A stretch of 36,158 nucleotides of DNA from Prevotella sp. GTDB lineage: Bacteria > Bacteroidota > Bacteroidia > Bacteroidales > Bacteroidaceae. The first letter of the stretch is position 1, and every line of letters starts with the position of its first letter. Positions 8,095 to 15,025 of the stretch are shown here, in pieces. The stretch lies in contig JAFUSV010000140.1 of NCBI GenBank assembly GCA_017467565.1, forward strand, positions 1 through 36,158. Direction: 5' to 3'. Position numbers and translations under genes: made by a program. Under the pieces are notes generated by a model. That model was given only the letters and a program-made list of their open reading frames with translations, was not told where the DNA came from and did no database searches.

Positions 8095-8115
8095 GCAGGT
8101 TTGAACCTGCTTATT
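8093..8115 (+). terminator. Hairpin after the phosphoribosyltransferase gene
   Basis: AAGCAGGT (8093-8100) pairs with ACCTGCTT (8105-8112), followed by ATTTCC, a weak T-tract. A second perfect 10-base stem, TTCTGCTGAA (8123-8132) with TTCAGCAGAA (8148-8157), follows close by and may assist. Confidence 0.55.
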
Positions 8116-8168
8116 TCCTCATTTCTGCTGAAAGAGGCGATGCCACATTCAGCAGAAGGTTTGCAGCA

Positions 8169-8255
8169 GTGAGGCAACTACAGGCATACTATGGGCAACG
8201 TTATGGCTCATGGGAGCCGACTCTTATGCCTATAGTATGCCTGCTGTCACCTCAC
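8169..8255. repeat. Large imperfect inverted repeat
   Basis: GTGAGG (8169-8174) and, further in, the 17-base arm at 8181-8197 pair with 8227-8243 (16 of 17) and CCTCAC (8250-8255). The loop is about 29 bases. No coding sequence is convincing here. Confidence 0.75.
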
Positions 8256-8277
8256 CTCTGCCTGATACGACTACGTC

Positions 8278-8436
8278 TATTCTGCTATGCGCAAACTAAT
8301 GCTTATGCCATTGATGGGCATCTTTTCGTGTTTTCTGCTACTCGCAGACTGATGCTTATGCCCCCTTGATGGGCATCTATTGGTGTTTTCTGCTATTCGC
8401 AGACTGATGCTTATGGCCAGTGGCCATCTTCTTTCC
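8278..8436. repeat. Three tandem repeats of about 54 bases
   Basis: Copies start at 8278, 8331 and 8386. Each has T-rich TTTTCTGCTA, then CGCAGACTGATGCTTATG (diverged in the first copy), then a short ATGCC/GGCAT hairpin around TTGAT in copies one and two. The third copy ends in TATGGCCAGTGGCCAT. The units are directly adjacent, without spacers, so this is not a CRISPR array. Confidence 0.75.
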
Positions 8437-8809
8437 CGCCCTCGACCCCCTGCGCACCTGAACGTCTGGCCGACGTTCCTGTATGTTGTGGTGGTATGGC
8501 ACTGGCTCCGTTTCTCTTCGGTGTCAGGTGTTGTCTGGAGAGTCTTGACGGCTGAATGTGGCTGTTCGGATGGGAGAGAAGGTGAGGTGGCGTCTGGTCA
8601 GCCACCACCTCACCTACACACCCATCACGTGCCAGGGCAACACGGCCACGTCCAGCCAGACACTCCTGACAACACGTGCCACCTGCGCTCCACTGCGACA
8701 GTTGCTCATACCACCACAACATACAATGTCCTACAGACATAAAGGTGCTTGCCAGAGAAAGCCTACGGCCATAGGTATGGTGCAGGAAGTCTGTAATATT
8801 GCAGACACC
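8382..8809. repeat. Roughly 430-base imperfect palindrome
   Basis: Nested complementary blocks in order: GGTGT (8382-8386) with ACACC (8805-8809); CAGACT (8400-8405) with AGTCTG (8788-8793); TATGGCC (8412-8418) with GGCCATA (8767-8773); GCACCT (8454-8459) with AGGTGC (8743-8748); a perfect 19-base arm 8480-8498 with 8707-8725; and GGTGAGGTGG (8581-8590) with CCACCTCACC (8605-8614). The intervening bases also align with gaps. ORFs on both strands look non-protein-like, so this is a structured RNA gene or DNA element. Confidence 0.75.
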
Positions 8810-8998
8810 CTTGCATCCATAGCTTGCGGCACTGATGGAGATGATAGGCCATTGCACAGTGTGTGTGTAACGGCTTATCACTCCATAGAGCCGCCACAAC
8901 CGCGGATGCGCCCCACCATTTTCGTGGCCTCGCAAAAATGACACTGCCCCGCAACAATCCCCTACGATGTGACAAAAATCCGTGACATATTCCGCTAT
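8810..8998. other. Non-coding stretch with no recognised feature
   Basis: Between the large palindrome and the iteron-like cluster I see no convincing gene. The ORFs that cross it on both strands lack protein-like composition. Confidence 0.5.
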
Positions 8999-9252
8999 GG
9001 CAAGTCGGGCAAGTCGCTCGCGGGCGTAGGGCGGTGGGGGCTGCTTTCGCAGGAGAAAGGCGCTTTTCTCGCGCCGCGCGGCCCGAAAAGTCCCTAAAAT
9101 GGACTTTCCGGGTTAAGAGGTAGTGGAAAAATCTGGAAAATTCCCGCAAATCACCGCGTGACTTGCCACCACTTGCCGCCTGATGGGCGACACTTGCCGG
9201 GCTTTTCGAGGCAACTTGCCACGAAAAGCGGGAATTTTCCGGCTCTTTCCAC
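8999..9252. repeat. Iteron-like heptamer cluster with flanking inverted repeats
   Basis: ACTTGCC occurs four times forward (9161, 9171, 9192, 9214) and twice inverted as GGCAAGT (8999, 9008). A hairpin (CCCG plus AAAGTCC at 9082-9093 with GGACTTT and CGGG at 9101-9112) lies between them. A 25-base inverted repeat, 9123-9147 with 9228-9252 (22 of 25), encloses the forward copies. This could be a replication origin, a binding array or a structured RNA; the sequence alone does not decide. Confidence 0.7.
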
Positions 9253-9265
9253 TTTGTTGCTTATT

Positions 9266-9299
9266 CCTTGCAAGATGCAAGGAAAATTTTGTACCTTTG
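9266..9299 (+). promoter_or_regulatory. Promoter with internal operator-like hairpin
   Basis: A -7 box TACCTTTG (9292-9299) lies 21 bases after CCTTG (9266-9270). A perfect inverted repeat, CCTTGCA (9266-9272) and TGCAAGG (9276-9282), overlaps the -33 element, a typical repressor-site placement. The secreted-protein ATG is at 9327. Confidence 0.6.
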
Positions 9300-9326
9300 C
9301 AGCGGCAAAATATAATTTACTTCAAT

Positions 9327-9722
9327 ATGAGAAAGATTCTTTTTTTATTAGTGATGGCTCTGGTGAGCCTTGGCGCACAGGCGCAGAATGTAACGAAACC
9401 GGGTGAACCCTATTCCGTTTTTTGTGATTTGGCTGGTTATAACACATGGGGGTATGGTAAGGTGAAAGTACGCCTTGACATGGGAAGGAAGCAGCCGAAC
9501 AAAGAGGGCTATGAGTCTATCTATGATGGTGACAGTAAACGTAAGTTTAATACTATGATGGAGGTGCTTGACTATATGACCAAGAGAGGATGGACTGTAC
9601 ATTCTACCTATGTGATTACAGAAAGCTTGTCAAAACAGAATGTGCTTCATTTCCTCTTAGAAAAGAAAGTTAGTGACGACAGCCAGATTGACGAAGGACT
9701 GGAACTTGGAAAAGAGGAGTGA
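9327..9722 (+). CDS. Small secreted protein (moron)
   Basis: From ATG 9327 the product is 131 residues. It starts with a textbook signal peptide: MRK, hydrophobic ILFLLVMALVSL, and a likely cut after AQA in GAQAQN (about residue 20). The mature part is a small mixed alpha/beta domain (VKVRLDMGR, FNTMMEVLDYMTKRGW, VLHFLLEKKV), similar in style to short Bacteroidota exported proteins of unknown role. Longer upstream starts lie inside the promoter and inverted repeat, so they are rejected. It has its own promoter and is AT-rich by eye compared with the structural genes, as expected for cargo expressed in a lysogen. Confidence 0.75.
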   Translation: MRKILFLLVMALVSLGAQAQNVTKPGEPYSVFCDLAGYNTWGYGKVKVRLDMGRKQPNKEGYESIYDGDSKRKFNTMMEVLDYMTKRGWTVHSTYVITESLSKQNVLHFLLEKKVSDDSQIDEGLELGKEE

Positions 9723-9738
9723 TTTAATACACAGCTAT

Positions 9739-10269
9739 ATGACTAAGGCAGAAATCATTGAAGAGATAAAGCTACGATGTTCTGGCATCTTTGGCTTTAT
9801 CAGTGAAAATGAAGAACTCTTTTTGAGTGATGACAGCAACGAAATAGAATATACGCTGGCCGTTGATAAACTCATTCAATGGAGTGGTGAACTCAACCAA
9901 CATCTTAACGGTCTGAAAGGATATAAGTATGTCGGTTTCCTCTCAAAGGCTATAAAGTCAGAAACTAAACGACCTCTTGCTCCAGACGAGGTCGAAAATC
10001 CCAACACTCCTTTCTTTATGCAGAGTGTCGTATTGACAGGAACTCTACAGTCATATCCAAAACGTGAAGAGATTGCTTCATTATTGCGATTGTATGGTGC
10101 TGACATTAATGCTTCAATTTCTAAAAAGACTGATATCGTGATTATGGGAAGTGGAGCCGGTCCTTCAAAAATGAAAAAGATAAAGGAATTGAAGGAAAGC
10201 GGTGTTGAGATCCGAGTGATGAATGAGGAAGAATTTTTGAGGATTCTTGAAGAATACAACATGAAATAG
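9739..10269 (+). CDS. BRCT-domain protein
   Basis: From ATG 9739 it is 176 residues. The C-terminal part (about 95-173) is a BRCT domain: strand and turn VVLTGTLQSYPKREEI, helix and GAD (LLRLYGADI), strand TDIVIMGSGAGPSKMKKIKELKESG, and the final helix MNEEEFLRIL. This resembles the BRCT of NAD-dependent DNA ligase. The N-terminal part is helical and unknown. BRCT domains bind DNA ends or partner proteins, so a role in DNA repair or replication hijack is plausible but inferred. It is 16 bases after the secreted-protein gene, in the same unit, and is followed by a strong terminator. Confidence 0.8.
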   Translation: MTKAEIIEEIKLRCSGIFGFISENEELFLSDDSNEIEYTLAVDKLIQWSGELNQHLNGLKGYKYVGFLSKAIKSETKRPLAPDEVENPNTPFFMQSVVLTGTLQSYPKREEIASLLRLYGADINASISKKTDIVIMGSGAGPSKMKKIKELKESGVEIRVMNEEEFLRILEEYNMK

Positions 10270-10329
10270 ACTTATTTCGTCTAAATAAGTACAGAAAATC
10301 CCGAAATCACTTGGTGGTTTCGGGATTTT
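10270..10329 (+). terminator. Strong terminator after the moron pair
   Basis: AAAATCCCGAAA (10295-10306) pairs perfectly with TTTCGGGATTTT (10318-10329), with an extra CAC/GTG pair inside the loop. A smaller hairpin, ACTTATTT with AAATAAGT (10270-10290), precedes it. The sequence can terminate in both directions. Confidence 0.85.
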
Positions 10330-10341
10330 GTTGTACCTTTG
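10310..10341 (+). promoter_or_regulatory. Promoter of the small-gene operon
   Basis: TACCTTTG (10334-10341) is a perfect -7 box, 20 bases after CTTG (10310-10313), which sits within the terminator loop. It would start a transcript at about 10347, giving a leader of about 220 bases before the ATG at 10569. Confidence 0.65.
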
Positions 10342-10346
10342 CCCTC

Positions 10347-10564
10347 GCTTACAACATAGTGGTAATCCACTCGGCAGGGCGCACGTCAGACGCTCAGAGT
10401 AACAACTCCGGGCATTTTTAATGTCCACAAAGCAACCTTATAACGGCTGCCATCTCGTAACAGAAAACTGCCCTTCGGGTGAGTCACTATGTTGTAAGCA
10501 ACGGGGTGTGCAGCCGTTTCCTTGTACTCCGGCCACGAGGTTCGTGGTAGCTTACAACATAGTG
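10347..10564. repeat. Three copies of a 15-base repeat in a structured leader
   Basis: GCTTACAACATAGTG occurs at 10347-10361 and 10550-10564, and as its exact inverse complement at 10485-10499. Another perfect pair is AACGGCTGC (10442-10450) with GCAGCCGTT (10510-10518). A small hairpin AGTGG/CCACT (10358-10371) overlaps copy 1. Copy 3 ends 5 bases before the ATG at 10569. Confidence 0.8.
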
Positions 10565-10568
10565 CAAT

Positions 10569-10802
10569 ATGCAACAGACAATTCAACTCGGGCAGGTTCA
10601 GCCCTCAGTTCTTTCCAGAGTGGAAAGTGCTGTAGAGAACTTGAAAGTGTGGTGGAGTGCCACCAGCAACTCATTTACGGCCCTCTGTGCCACTGACGAG
10701 GGCGAAGTGTTTACTCATGGCGACGTGGTGAAAGCTCACCTCGCGCTCGCCGCAGTACTCATCTTAATAGGAATAGGAGGTGCGCTATGGTTACCCTACT
10801 AA
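10569..10802 (+). CDS. Small membrane protein
   Basis: This 77-residue protein has a helical amphipathic N-terminal part and one hydrophobic segment at the C-terminus (HLALAAVLILIGIGGALWL, about residues 57-75), suggesting a single-span membrane protein with a tail anchor. I do not recognise a family. It heads a set of three small overlapping or adjacent genes; its stop overlaps the next start by about 16 bases. The nearby 15-base repeat (copy 3) lies at the position of its ribosome binding region. Confidence 0.65.
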   Translation: MQQTIQLGQVQPSVLSRVESAVENLKVWWSATSNSFTALCATDEGEVFTHGDVVKAHLALAAVLILIGIGGALWLPY

Positions 10803-11017
10803 CCTTGCTGCAGGAGGATAGCCGCCATTTGCGGCAGTTCCGTGAGCACACGGCGCAGATGGTGGCCGTGTGCAACCAGATGAGCCAGGCACGGACCCCG
10901 GCAGAGCTGCTGCACCACCAGCGGGCATACCGCCGACTGGCCGACAAACAGGATGCGACTAATTACCGCCATGAACTCCGCGTTCGTGGCATCAGTAAAC
11001 GACTAAACATGATGTGA
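10787..11017 (+). CDS. Small unknown helical protein
   Basis: This 76-residue, Arg/His/Gln-rich helical protein (MVTLLTLLQEDSRHLRQF and on) overlaps the previous gene and is separated by one base from the next. Composition suggests a soluble, possibly nucleic-acid-binding or assembly-helper protein. No family is recognised. It is accepted as real because its frame is protein-like and its spacing fits a tight operon. Confidence 0.6.
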   Translation: MVTLLTLLQEDSRHLRQFREHTAQMVAVCNQMSQARTPAELLHHQRAYRRLADKQDATNYRHELRVRGISKRLNMM

Positions 11018-11018
11018 T

Positions 11019-11288
11019 ATGGCACGGATAGAAGTTAGCAACCAGGAAGGAAGCAAGGAAGCTGCCTTCGTACAGAAGCTGCTCGACAGCTATTTCATGT
11101 TCCGCGACTGTTTGCCCAAGGATGGGTTTATACAGGAAAACAAAACCACGCAGCAGATCCAGGACGAACTGGAACCAATGTATAGCGTGACCACTGGCGA
11201 GATTGTCGGCTACATGCTGGAACATGACTACCAGCCTACCACCGAACAGGACGGCACCGTAGTATGGGCCATCTGGAGGCAGGCATAA
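11019..11288 (+). CDS. Small unknown protein, winged-helix-like
   Basis: This is an 89-residue protein. A helical start (EAAFVQKLLDSYFMFRD), a polar loop and then a strand-turn-strand end (VGYMLEHDYQ, DGTVVWAIWRQ) resemble a compact winged-helix DNA-binding protein, so it could be a small phage regulator, but no catalytic residues or named family are evident. It is the last gene of the set and is followed by a terminator at 11331-11372. Confidence 0.6.
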   Translation: MARIEVSNQEGSKEAAFVQKLLDSYFMFRDCLPKDGFIQENKTTQQIQDELEPMYSVTTGEIVGYMLEHDYQPTTEQDGTVVWAIWRQA

Positions 11289-11330
11289 AACTAAAGAGAA
11301 CACATTTTTTTACATTTTACAAATTCCCGT

Positions 11331-11372
11331 GAGGGCGGTGCGTCGTGAGGATGTGCCGCCCTCTGTATTTTT
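11331..11372 (+). terminator. Terminator after the three small genes
   Basis: GAGGGCGG (11331-11338) pairs with CCGCCCTC (11356-11363), followed by TGTATTTTT. The promoter for the next gene follows immediately. Confidence 0.8.
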
Positions 11373-11391
11373 ACCCACCCGGCTTTCATCG

Positions 11392-11399
11392 TACCTTTG
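11392..11399 (+). promoter_or_regulatory. Promoter of the portal/neck operon
   Basis: TACCTTTG is a perfect -7 box. The T-run of the preceding terminator (11368-11372) sits at about the right distance for the -33 element. The ATG at 11422 is 22 bases downstream. Confidence 0.55.
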
Positions 11400-11421
11400 C
11401 CGAAAAGAAATAAGAAAAGGT

Positions 11422-12519
11422 ATGATCTCTATCGTTTCGACACATAACGGAAAGAAATTCTTCAGTGCTTCTGTTCCCGACCTGCTGTTCACCATATCGG
11501 AAACGAGGGCCGTGGTGGAAATCACCGTTGATGACACTTCTGTCTATAAAGAGACGTTGGTGCCCGTTGGTGGTGCCATCACCGTGAGCGACCTCACCAG
11601 TATGCTGGCTATCTACGCTGAACGTAGGCTGGTGGTTGATGTGACTGTCACCATCACCGAACAGAAACAAGGTGAAGGACAGACGATGGAGATTCTGGGA
11701 CAGACCTACATCATACCAGGTGCTATCACAACGACCGACACCAAGACGATGGCGTTTCAGGTGCTGTTCTGTAATGCCGACTTCGGAGTGACTGCAGAAG
11801 AGTTCTATGACAGTCACTTCCTGAGTGTGCTGATGGGGCCGAAGGTGACAGCCATGGGGCGACTGGAGTACCTGCACTACTATGGCAGTGACACGGCACG
11901 GTGTACTGCAACATACGCCGACGGCAGCACAAAGACGTTTGCGCTGTCGGCAACAGGTGGCAACAGTCGCTACACCCAGTTGGACGTGTCGCCCGACAAC
12001 TTCTCCGCTGCCGGTAAGCAGCTGGTGTCGTATGTCGTAGAGGCAGGCGGCCGGAGTCAGCTCTACGATATCGACCTGCAGCAGCCCGACTGTGCACCCA
12101 TCCTTCTATTCGACAACTCCTTTGGTGTGCAGGAACTGCTCTACTGTACGGGGGTCCACAAGGTCACGCCGGAATACAAGCGCATGTCAGCCCGCTTTGG
12201 CGGTTTGCTGCGCAACTACGACATCGAGGAAACACGCACTTTCCAGGCCAATACCGGACCGCTGACCACACCGATGGCCAACTGGGCTGATGAACTGTTC
12301 CGCAGCAAGGATGTGTTCCTGGTCAACATCTATAATGGTGAGCCACAGGTGGGCAAAGAGGTGGTCATCACCGACTGTAAGAGCGACAACAGCAATGAGG
12401 ATGACTATATGCCACGCTTCACCTTCTCTTATCAGTATGCGCAGCGCATCCATAATGTGATTGACCTGAAACGTGAAGGCCGCATCTTCGATAACACTTT
12501 CGATAATACTTTCAACTGA
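11422..12519 (+). CDS. Beta-rich structural protein of unknown function
   Basis: From ATG 11422 it is 365 residues. A longer frame back to 11329 would cross the promoter and terminator, so it is rejected. The protein is rich in beta strands (for example VVEITVDDTSVYKETLVPV and YVVEAGGRSQLYDIDLQQ), with no transmembrane or catalytic motif visible. It heads the portal/neck operon, so a virion part such as a tail or neck adhesin is plausible. The C-terminus has a small duplicated FDNTFDNTF. No named family is recognised. Confidence 0.65.
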   Translation: MISIVSTHNGKKFFSASVPDLLFTISETRAVVEITVDDTSVYKETLVPVGGAITVSDLTSMLAIYAERRLVVDVTVTITEQKQGEGQTMEILGQTYIIPGAITTTDTKTMAFQVLFCNADFGVTAEEFYDSHFLSVLMGPKVTAMGRLEYLHYYGSDTARCTATYADGSTKTFALSATGGNSRYTQLDVSPDNFSAAGKQLVSYVVEAGGRSQLYDIDLQQPDCAPILLFDNSFGVQELLYCTGVHKVTPEYKRMSARFGGLLRNYDIEETRTFQANTGPLTTPMANWADELFRSKDVFLVNIYNGEPQVGKEVVITDCKSDNSNEDDYMPRFTFSYQYAQRIHNVIDLKREGRIFDNTFDNTFN

Positions 12520-12520
12520 T

Positions 12521-12775
12521 ATGGAACAGAGAAAGGCGATACACTTCAACGAGGCCATGCAGATGCTCGACCTGGCACGGGAGCGCAAGCAGACCGTGAA
12601 ACTGAAGGTGTGGGAACTGCAGACGGGCAACGTCATCGAGTACCGGGGCTGGCTGGTCAGCAGTTCTAACTGGAAGGGCGGCTGGCACCGCGTCATCAAC
12701 CCTGCGAACAACCAGATACGCACCGTGCCCGACATCCTGATACATGAGATTAACGGACTATCAATATACCTGTAG
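12521..12775 (+). CDS. Small unknown protein before the portal gene
   Basis: From ATG 12521 it is 84 residues: a helix (FNEAMQMLDLARERKQ), then beta strands (TVKLKVWELQTGN and EYRGWLVSSSNW), ending in a helix-strand. It begins immediately after the previous stop and ends 5 bases before the portal ATG. The upstream frame start at 12473 overlaps the previous gene and is rejected. Position suggests a head or neck accessory protein. Family unknown. Confidence 0.7.
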   Translation: MEQRKAIHFNEAMQMLDLARERKQTVKLKVWELQTGNVIEYRGWLVSSSNWKGGWHRVINPANNQIRTVPDILIHEINGLSIYL

Positions 12776-12780
12776 AGACG

Positions 12781-14211
12781 ATGGAAGAGAAACAAGACTT
12801 GATGAAGGTCGGCCAGAATGGCGACTATGACGTATATGAAATGATGCCCTCGACGGTGGTCGACGCGCTGGAGGGTGTGCAGTCGGAGTTCATCACCCGC
12901 TATGGCGGTGACTCCGACGGCGGCTTTGCCGATGCAGAGGACGATGATATCGTGCAGACCATCGGCATCGGTGGTAGACAGTACGAATATGTGCCGTGGG
13001 GTGGCGACAATATGCTGCCCTACCATGTGCAGACGCTCATCGGCAAGAATATGGTGACCTCGCAGTGCCAGCAGTTCAACTCGCTGGTGTGCTACGGTCA
13101 GGGGCTGCAGTTCTTCAACCGTGGTACTGAGCAGCGGGCCGCTGACCCGGAGATACGGCAGTTCTGCCTCCGCAATGCCCTGCACCTCCAGTTCTGGGAG
13201 CAGGCCACCGATATGAAATATTACTTCTTCTCGGTACTGCAGATCTCACTTTCGCGTGACGGCAGCAAGATTGTGCAGCTGCGCCATGAGGATGCCTGCC
13301 ACTGCCGCTTCTCGCCCCGCAACAAAAAGGGAACTTCCGAGTATGTCATCATTGCCAACTGGCGCAAGGCGAACCCGAAGAAGGCCCGAGTGCTGTCCCT
13401 GCTCGACGAGGTGGACCCGCTGGGCGACCTGATGGTGCGTCTTGGCCGTGAGCCGGACCCCGATACGGGCAAGCGCACAGCCGGTACTTCAGACCGCCAC
13501 TTTGCCGTGGTGTGCCGTGTGCCGACTGTGGGGCATCAGATATACCCCATGCCTTATTATTATAGCATCTTCCTCGATGCCTGGTATGATATCTATCGCC
13601 TCATTGGTACGGGCAAGCGCTACATGATCAAGAATACGGCAGCACCCCGCTGGCAAGTGGAGATCCACAAGAACTACTGGAACAACGTCTGCAACGAGGA
13701 AGGCATCACCGACCCAGAGAAGCGTAAGGAGCGCATCAAGCTGGAGCGCGAGAACATCACCAAATTCTGTACCAAACCGGAGAATGCCGGCAAGGCATGG
13801 ATTACCAGTTACGACACCGTGCTGGAGGGCAAAGAGACCCGCATGGTGCGTGTCTATGCCCTCGGTGCCGACAAGAAAGAGGGTGGCGACTGGAGCGAGG
13901 ACATGGGCGAGGCCGCCAACTCGCTGTGCTTCGCCATGGGCGTTCACCCGAACATGGTGGGAGCCACGCCGGGCAAGAGCCAGATGAACAACTCCGGCAG
14001 CGATAAGCGCGAGCTGTTCAACCTGAAACAGGCCATCGAAAAGCCCTGGCACGACGTGATGGAAGTTCCCTACCACGTCATGATGCACTTCAATGGGTGG
14101 GATGAGAAGTACGACATCAAGGTGCCCATGATTGAGATGACCACACTCGATAAGAACAAGGAATTCGACATAAAACAAGACGGCAATGAATCTGGAAATA
14201 ACAAAGACTGA
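12781..14211 (+). CDS. Portal protein
   Basis: This 476-residue protein matches the size and character of phage portal proteins, the dodecameric ring through which DNA enters the head. Supporting features are an N-terminal region with VQTLIGKNMVTSQCQQFNS, a central alpha/beta domain, a basic helical stretch (RKERIKLERENITKF, about residues 318-332) typical of the stem/clip region, and a C-terminal crown-like tail. It is near the start of the second head/neck operon, far from the terminase at 4428. The interposed cargo region makes the order unusual. The call is by general resemblance. Confidence 0.8.
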   Translation: MEEKQDLMKVGQNGDYDVYEMMPSTVVDALEGVQSEFITRYGGDSDGGFADAEDDDIVQTIGIGGRQYEYVPWGGDNMLPYHVQTLIGKNMVTSQCQQFNSLVCYGQGLQFFNRGTEQRAADPEIRQFCLRNALHLQFWEQATDMKYYFFSVLQISLSRDGSKIVQLRHEDACHCRFSPRNKKGTSEYVIIANWRKANPKKARVLSLLDEVDPLGDLMVRLGREPDPDTGKRTAGTSDRHFAVVCRVPTVGHQIYPMPYYYSIFLDAWYDIYRLIGTGKRYMIKNTAAPRWQVEIHKNYWNNVCNEEGITDPEKRKERIKLERENITKFCTKPENAGKAWITSYDTVLEGKETRMVRVYALGADKKEGGDWSEDMGEAANSLCFAMGVHPNMVGATPGKSQMNNSGSDKRELFNLKQAIEKPWHDVMEVPYHVMMHFNGWDEKYDIKVPMIEMTTLDKNKEFDIKQDGNESGNNKD

Positions 14212-15025
14212 CTTTGAACGGGCCGTTCCTGCAGCCCGAGAGCCGAAGGGCAAAATCTTCGACGTGATGCAGGATGCCATCATGAACAAGGTGGAGGTGA
14301 TAGGCTGCCATATATTGGGCGAACCTGGTATAGCAGCAGTAGAGGACAGCGAGAGCACCATGGGCGAAATACTGCGGCCACTGGTGAAGCAGCTGGCCTG
14401 TGTGATGGCTTTCCTTGAGGAAATGCGCGGTCTCGACCTGGTACTGACCGCCACCGGATTCGGTGTCGTTTCATCCAACGACACTGCACCGGCTTCAAAG
14501 ATGCGCGTCGATGCCCTGGACGGAGATCTACGCCGCAAGGAATGGCTGTTGCGCAGTGACCTTCTTACTCATCTCTTCAAGGTGGATGGATGGGCCGATA
14601 CCGAACAGAGGCATATCAACGTCTGCACGCTCTTCTATCGCTTCACGATGCTGGAGCAGTATGCCGGAATCTCTCGTCCCAAGCCTGAGGACTGGAGTAC
14701 GAATGTGCCCGCAATGCTGGCAGCCGACAGCTATCTGCGAAAGCATATCGGCTACGACTATATGGAGGAGCTGCTGCAGCAGCTGACATCGAACAAGCTG
14801 AGCGGGAGTAATCGCCCGGTGGCGGTGCTCTGCACGAAATTCATTGGTGCCTGGATTGCACAGAACCACCAGTTGAAGGAAGAACTGTATATGCGCCTGA
14901 TCAATCGTCTGGAGGCAGACCTTTCGCTCTATACCAAGTATGCCGACAGCAAGGCATACCGTCTGAATCACATCACACCCTACGAGAACCATGCAGAAGA
15001 CAGTGCCTTCCACTTTGTCGGCTGA
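14186..15025 (+). CDS. DUF6712-like head/neck protein
   Basis: This 279-residue, mainly helical protein directly follows the portal, overlapping its end by 26 bases. Size, helical composition and place resemble the DUF6712-type adaptor family of Bacteroidota phages, thought to act at the head-tail joint. No catalytic residue is evident. The match to that family is from memory of its features, so it is tentative. Confidence 0.55.
   Translation: MNLEITKTDFERAVPAAREPKGKIFDVMQDAIMNKVEVIGCHILGEPGIAAVEDSESTMGEILRPLVKQLACVMAFLEEMRGLDLVLTATGFGVVSSNDTAPASKMRVDALDGDLRRKEWLLRSDLLTHLFKVDGWADTEQRHINVCTLFYRFTMLEQYAGISRPKPEDWSTNVPAMLAADSYLRKHIGYDYMEELLQQLTSNKLSGSNRPVAVLCTKFIGAWIAQNHQLKEELYMRLINRLEADLSLYTKYADSKAYRLNHITPYENHAEDSAFHFVG

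Noticed and set aside
8278..8436. CRISPR array
   Set aside because: The repeats are adjacent with no unique spacers, and no cas gene is near.
8382..8809. Retron non-coding RNA
   Set aside because: No RT lies next to it; the only RT is about 15.6 kb away and clearly tied to a DGR.
8411..8944. Minus-strand ORF of 177 residues and plus ORF of 127 residues
   Set aside because: Both run through the large palindrome and have no protein-like pattern.
12187..14538. Long minus-strand ORFs opposite the portal and its neighbours
   Set aside because: Shadows of clearly coding plus-strand genes.
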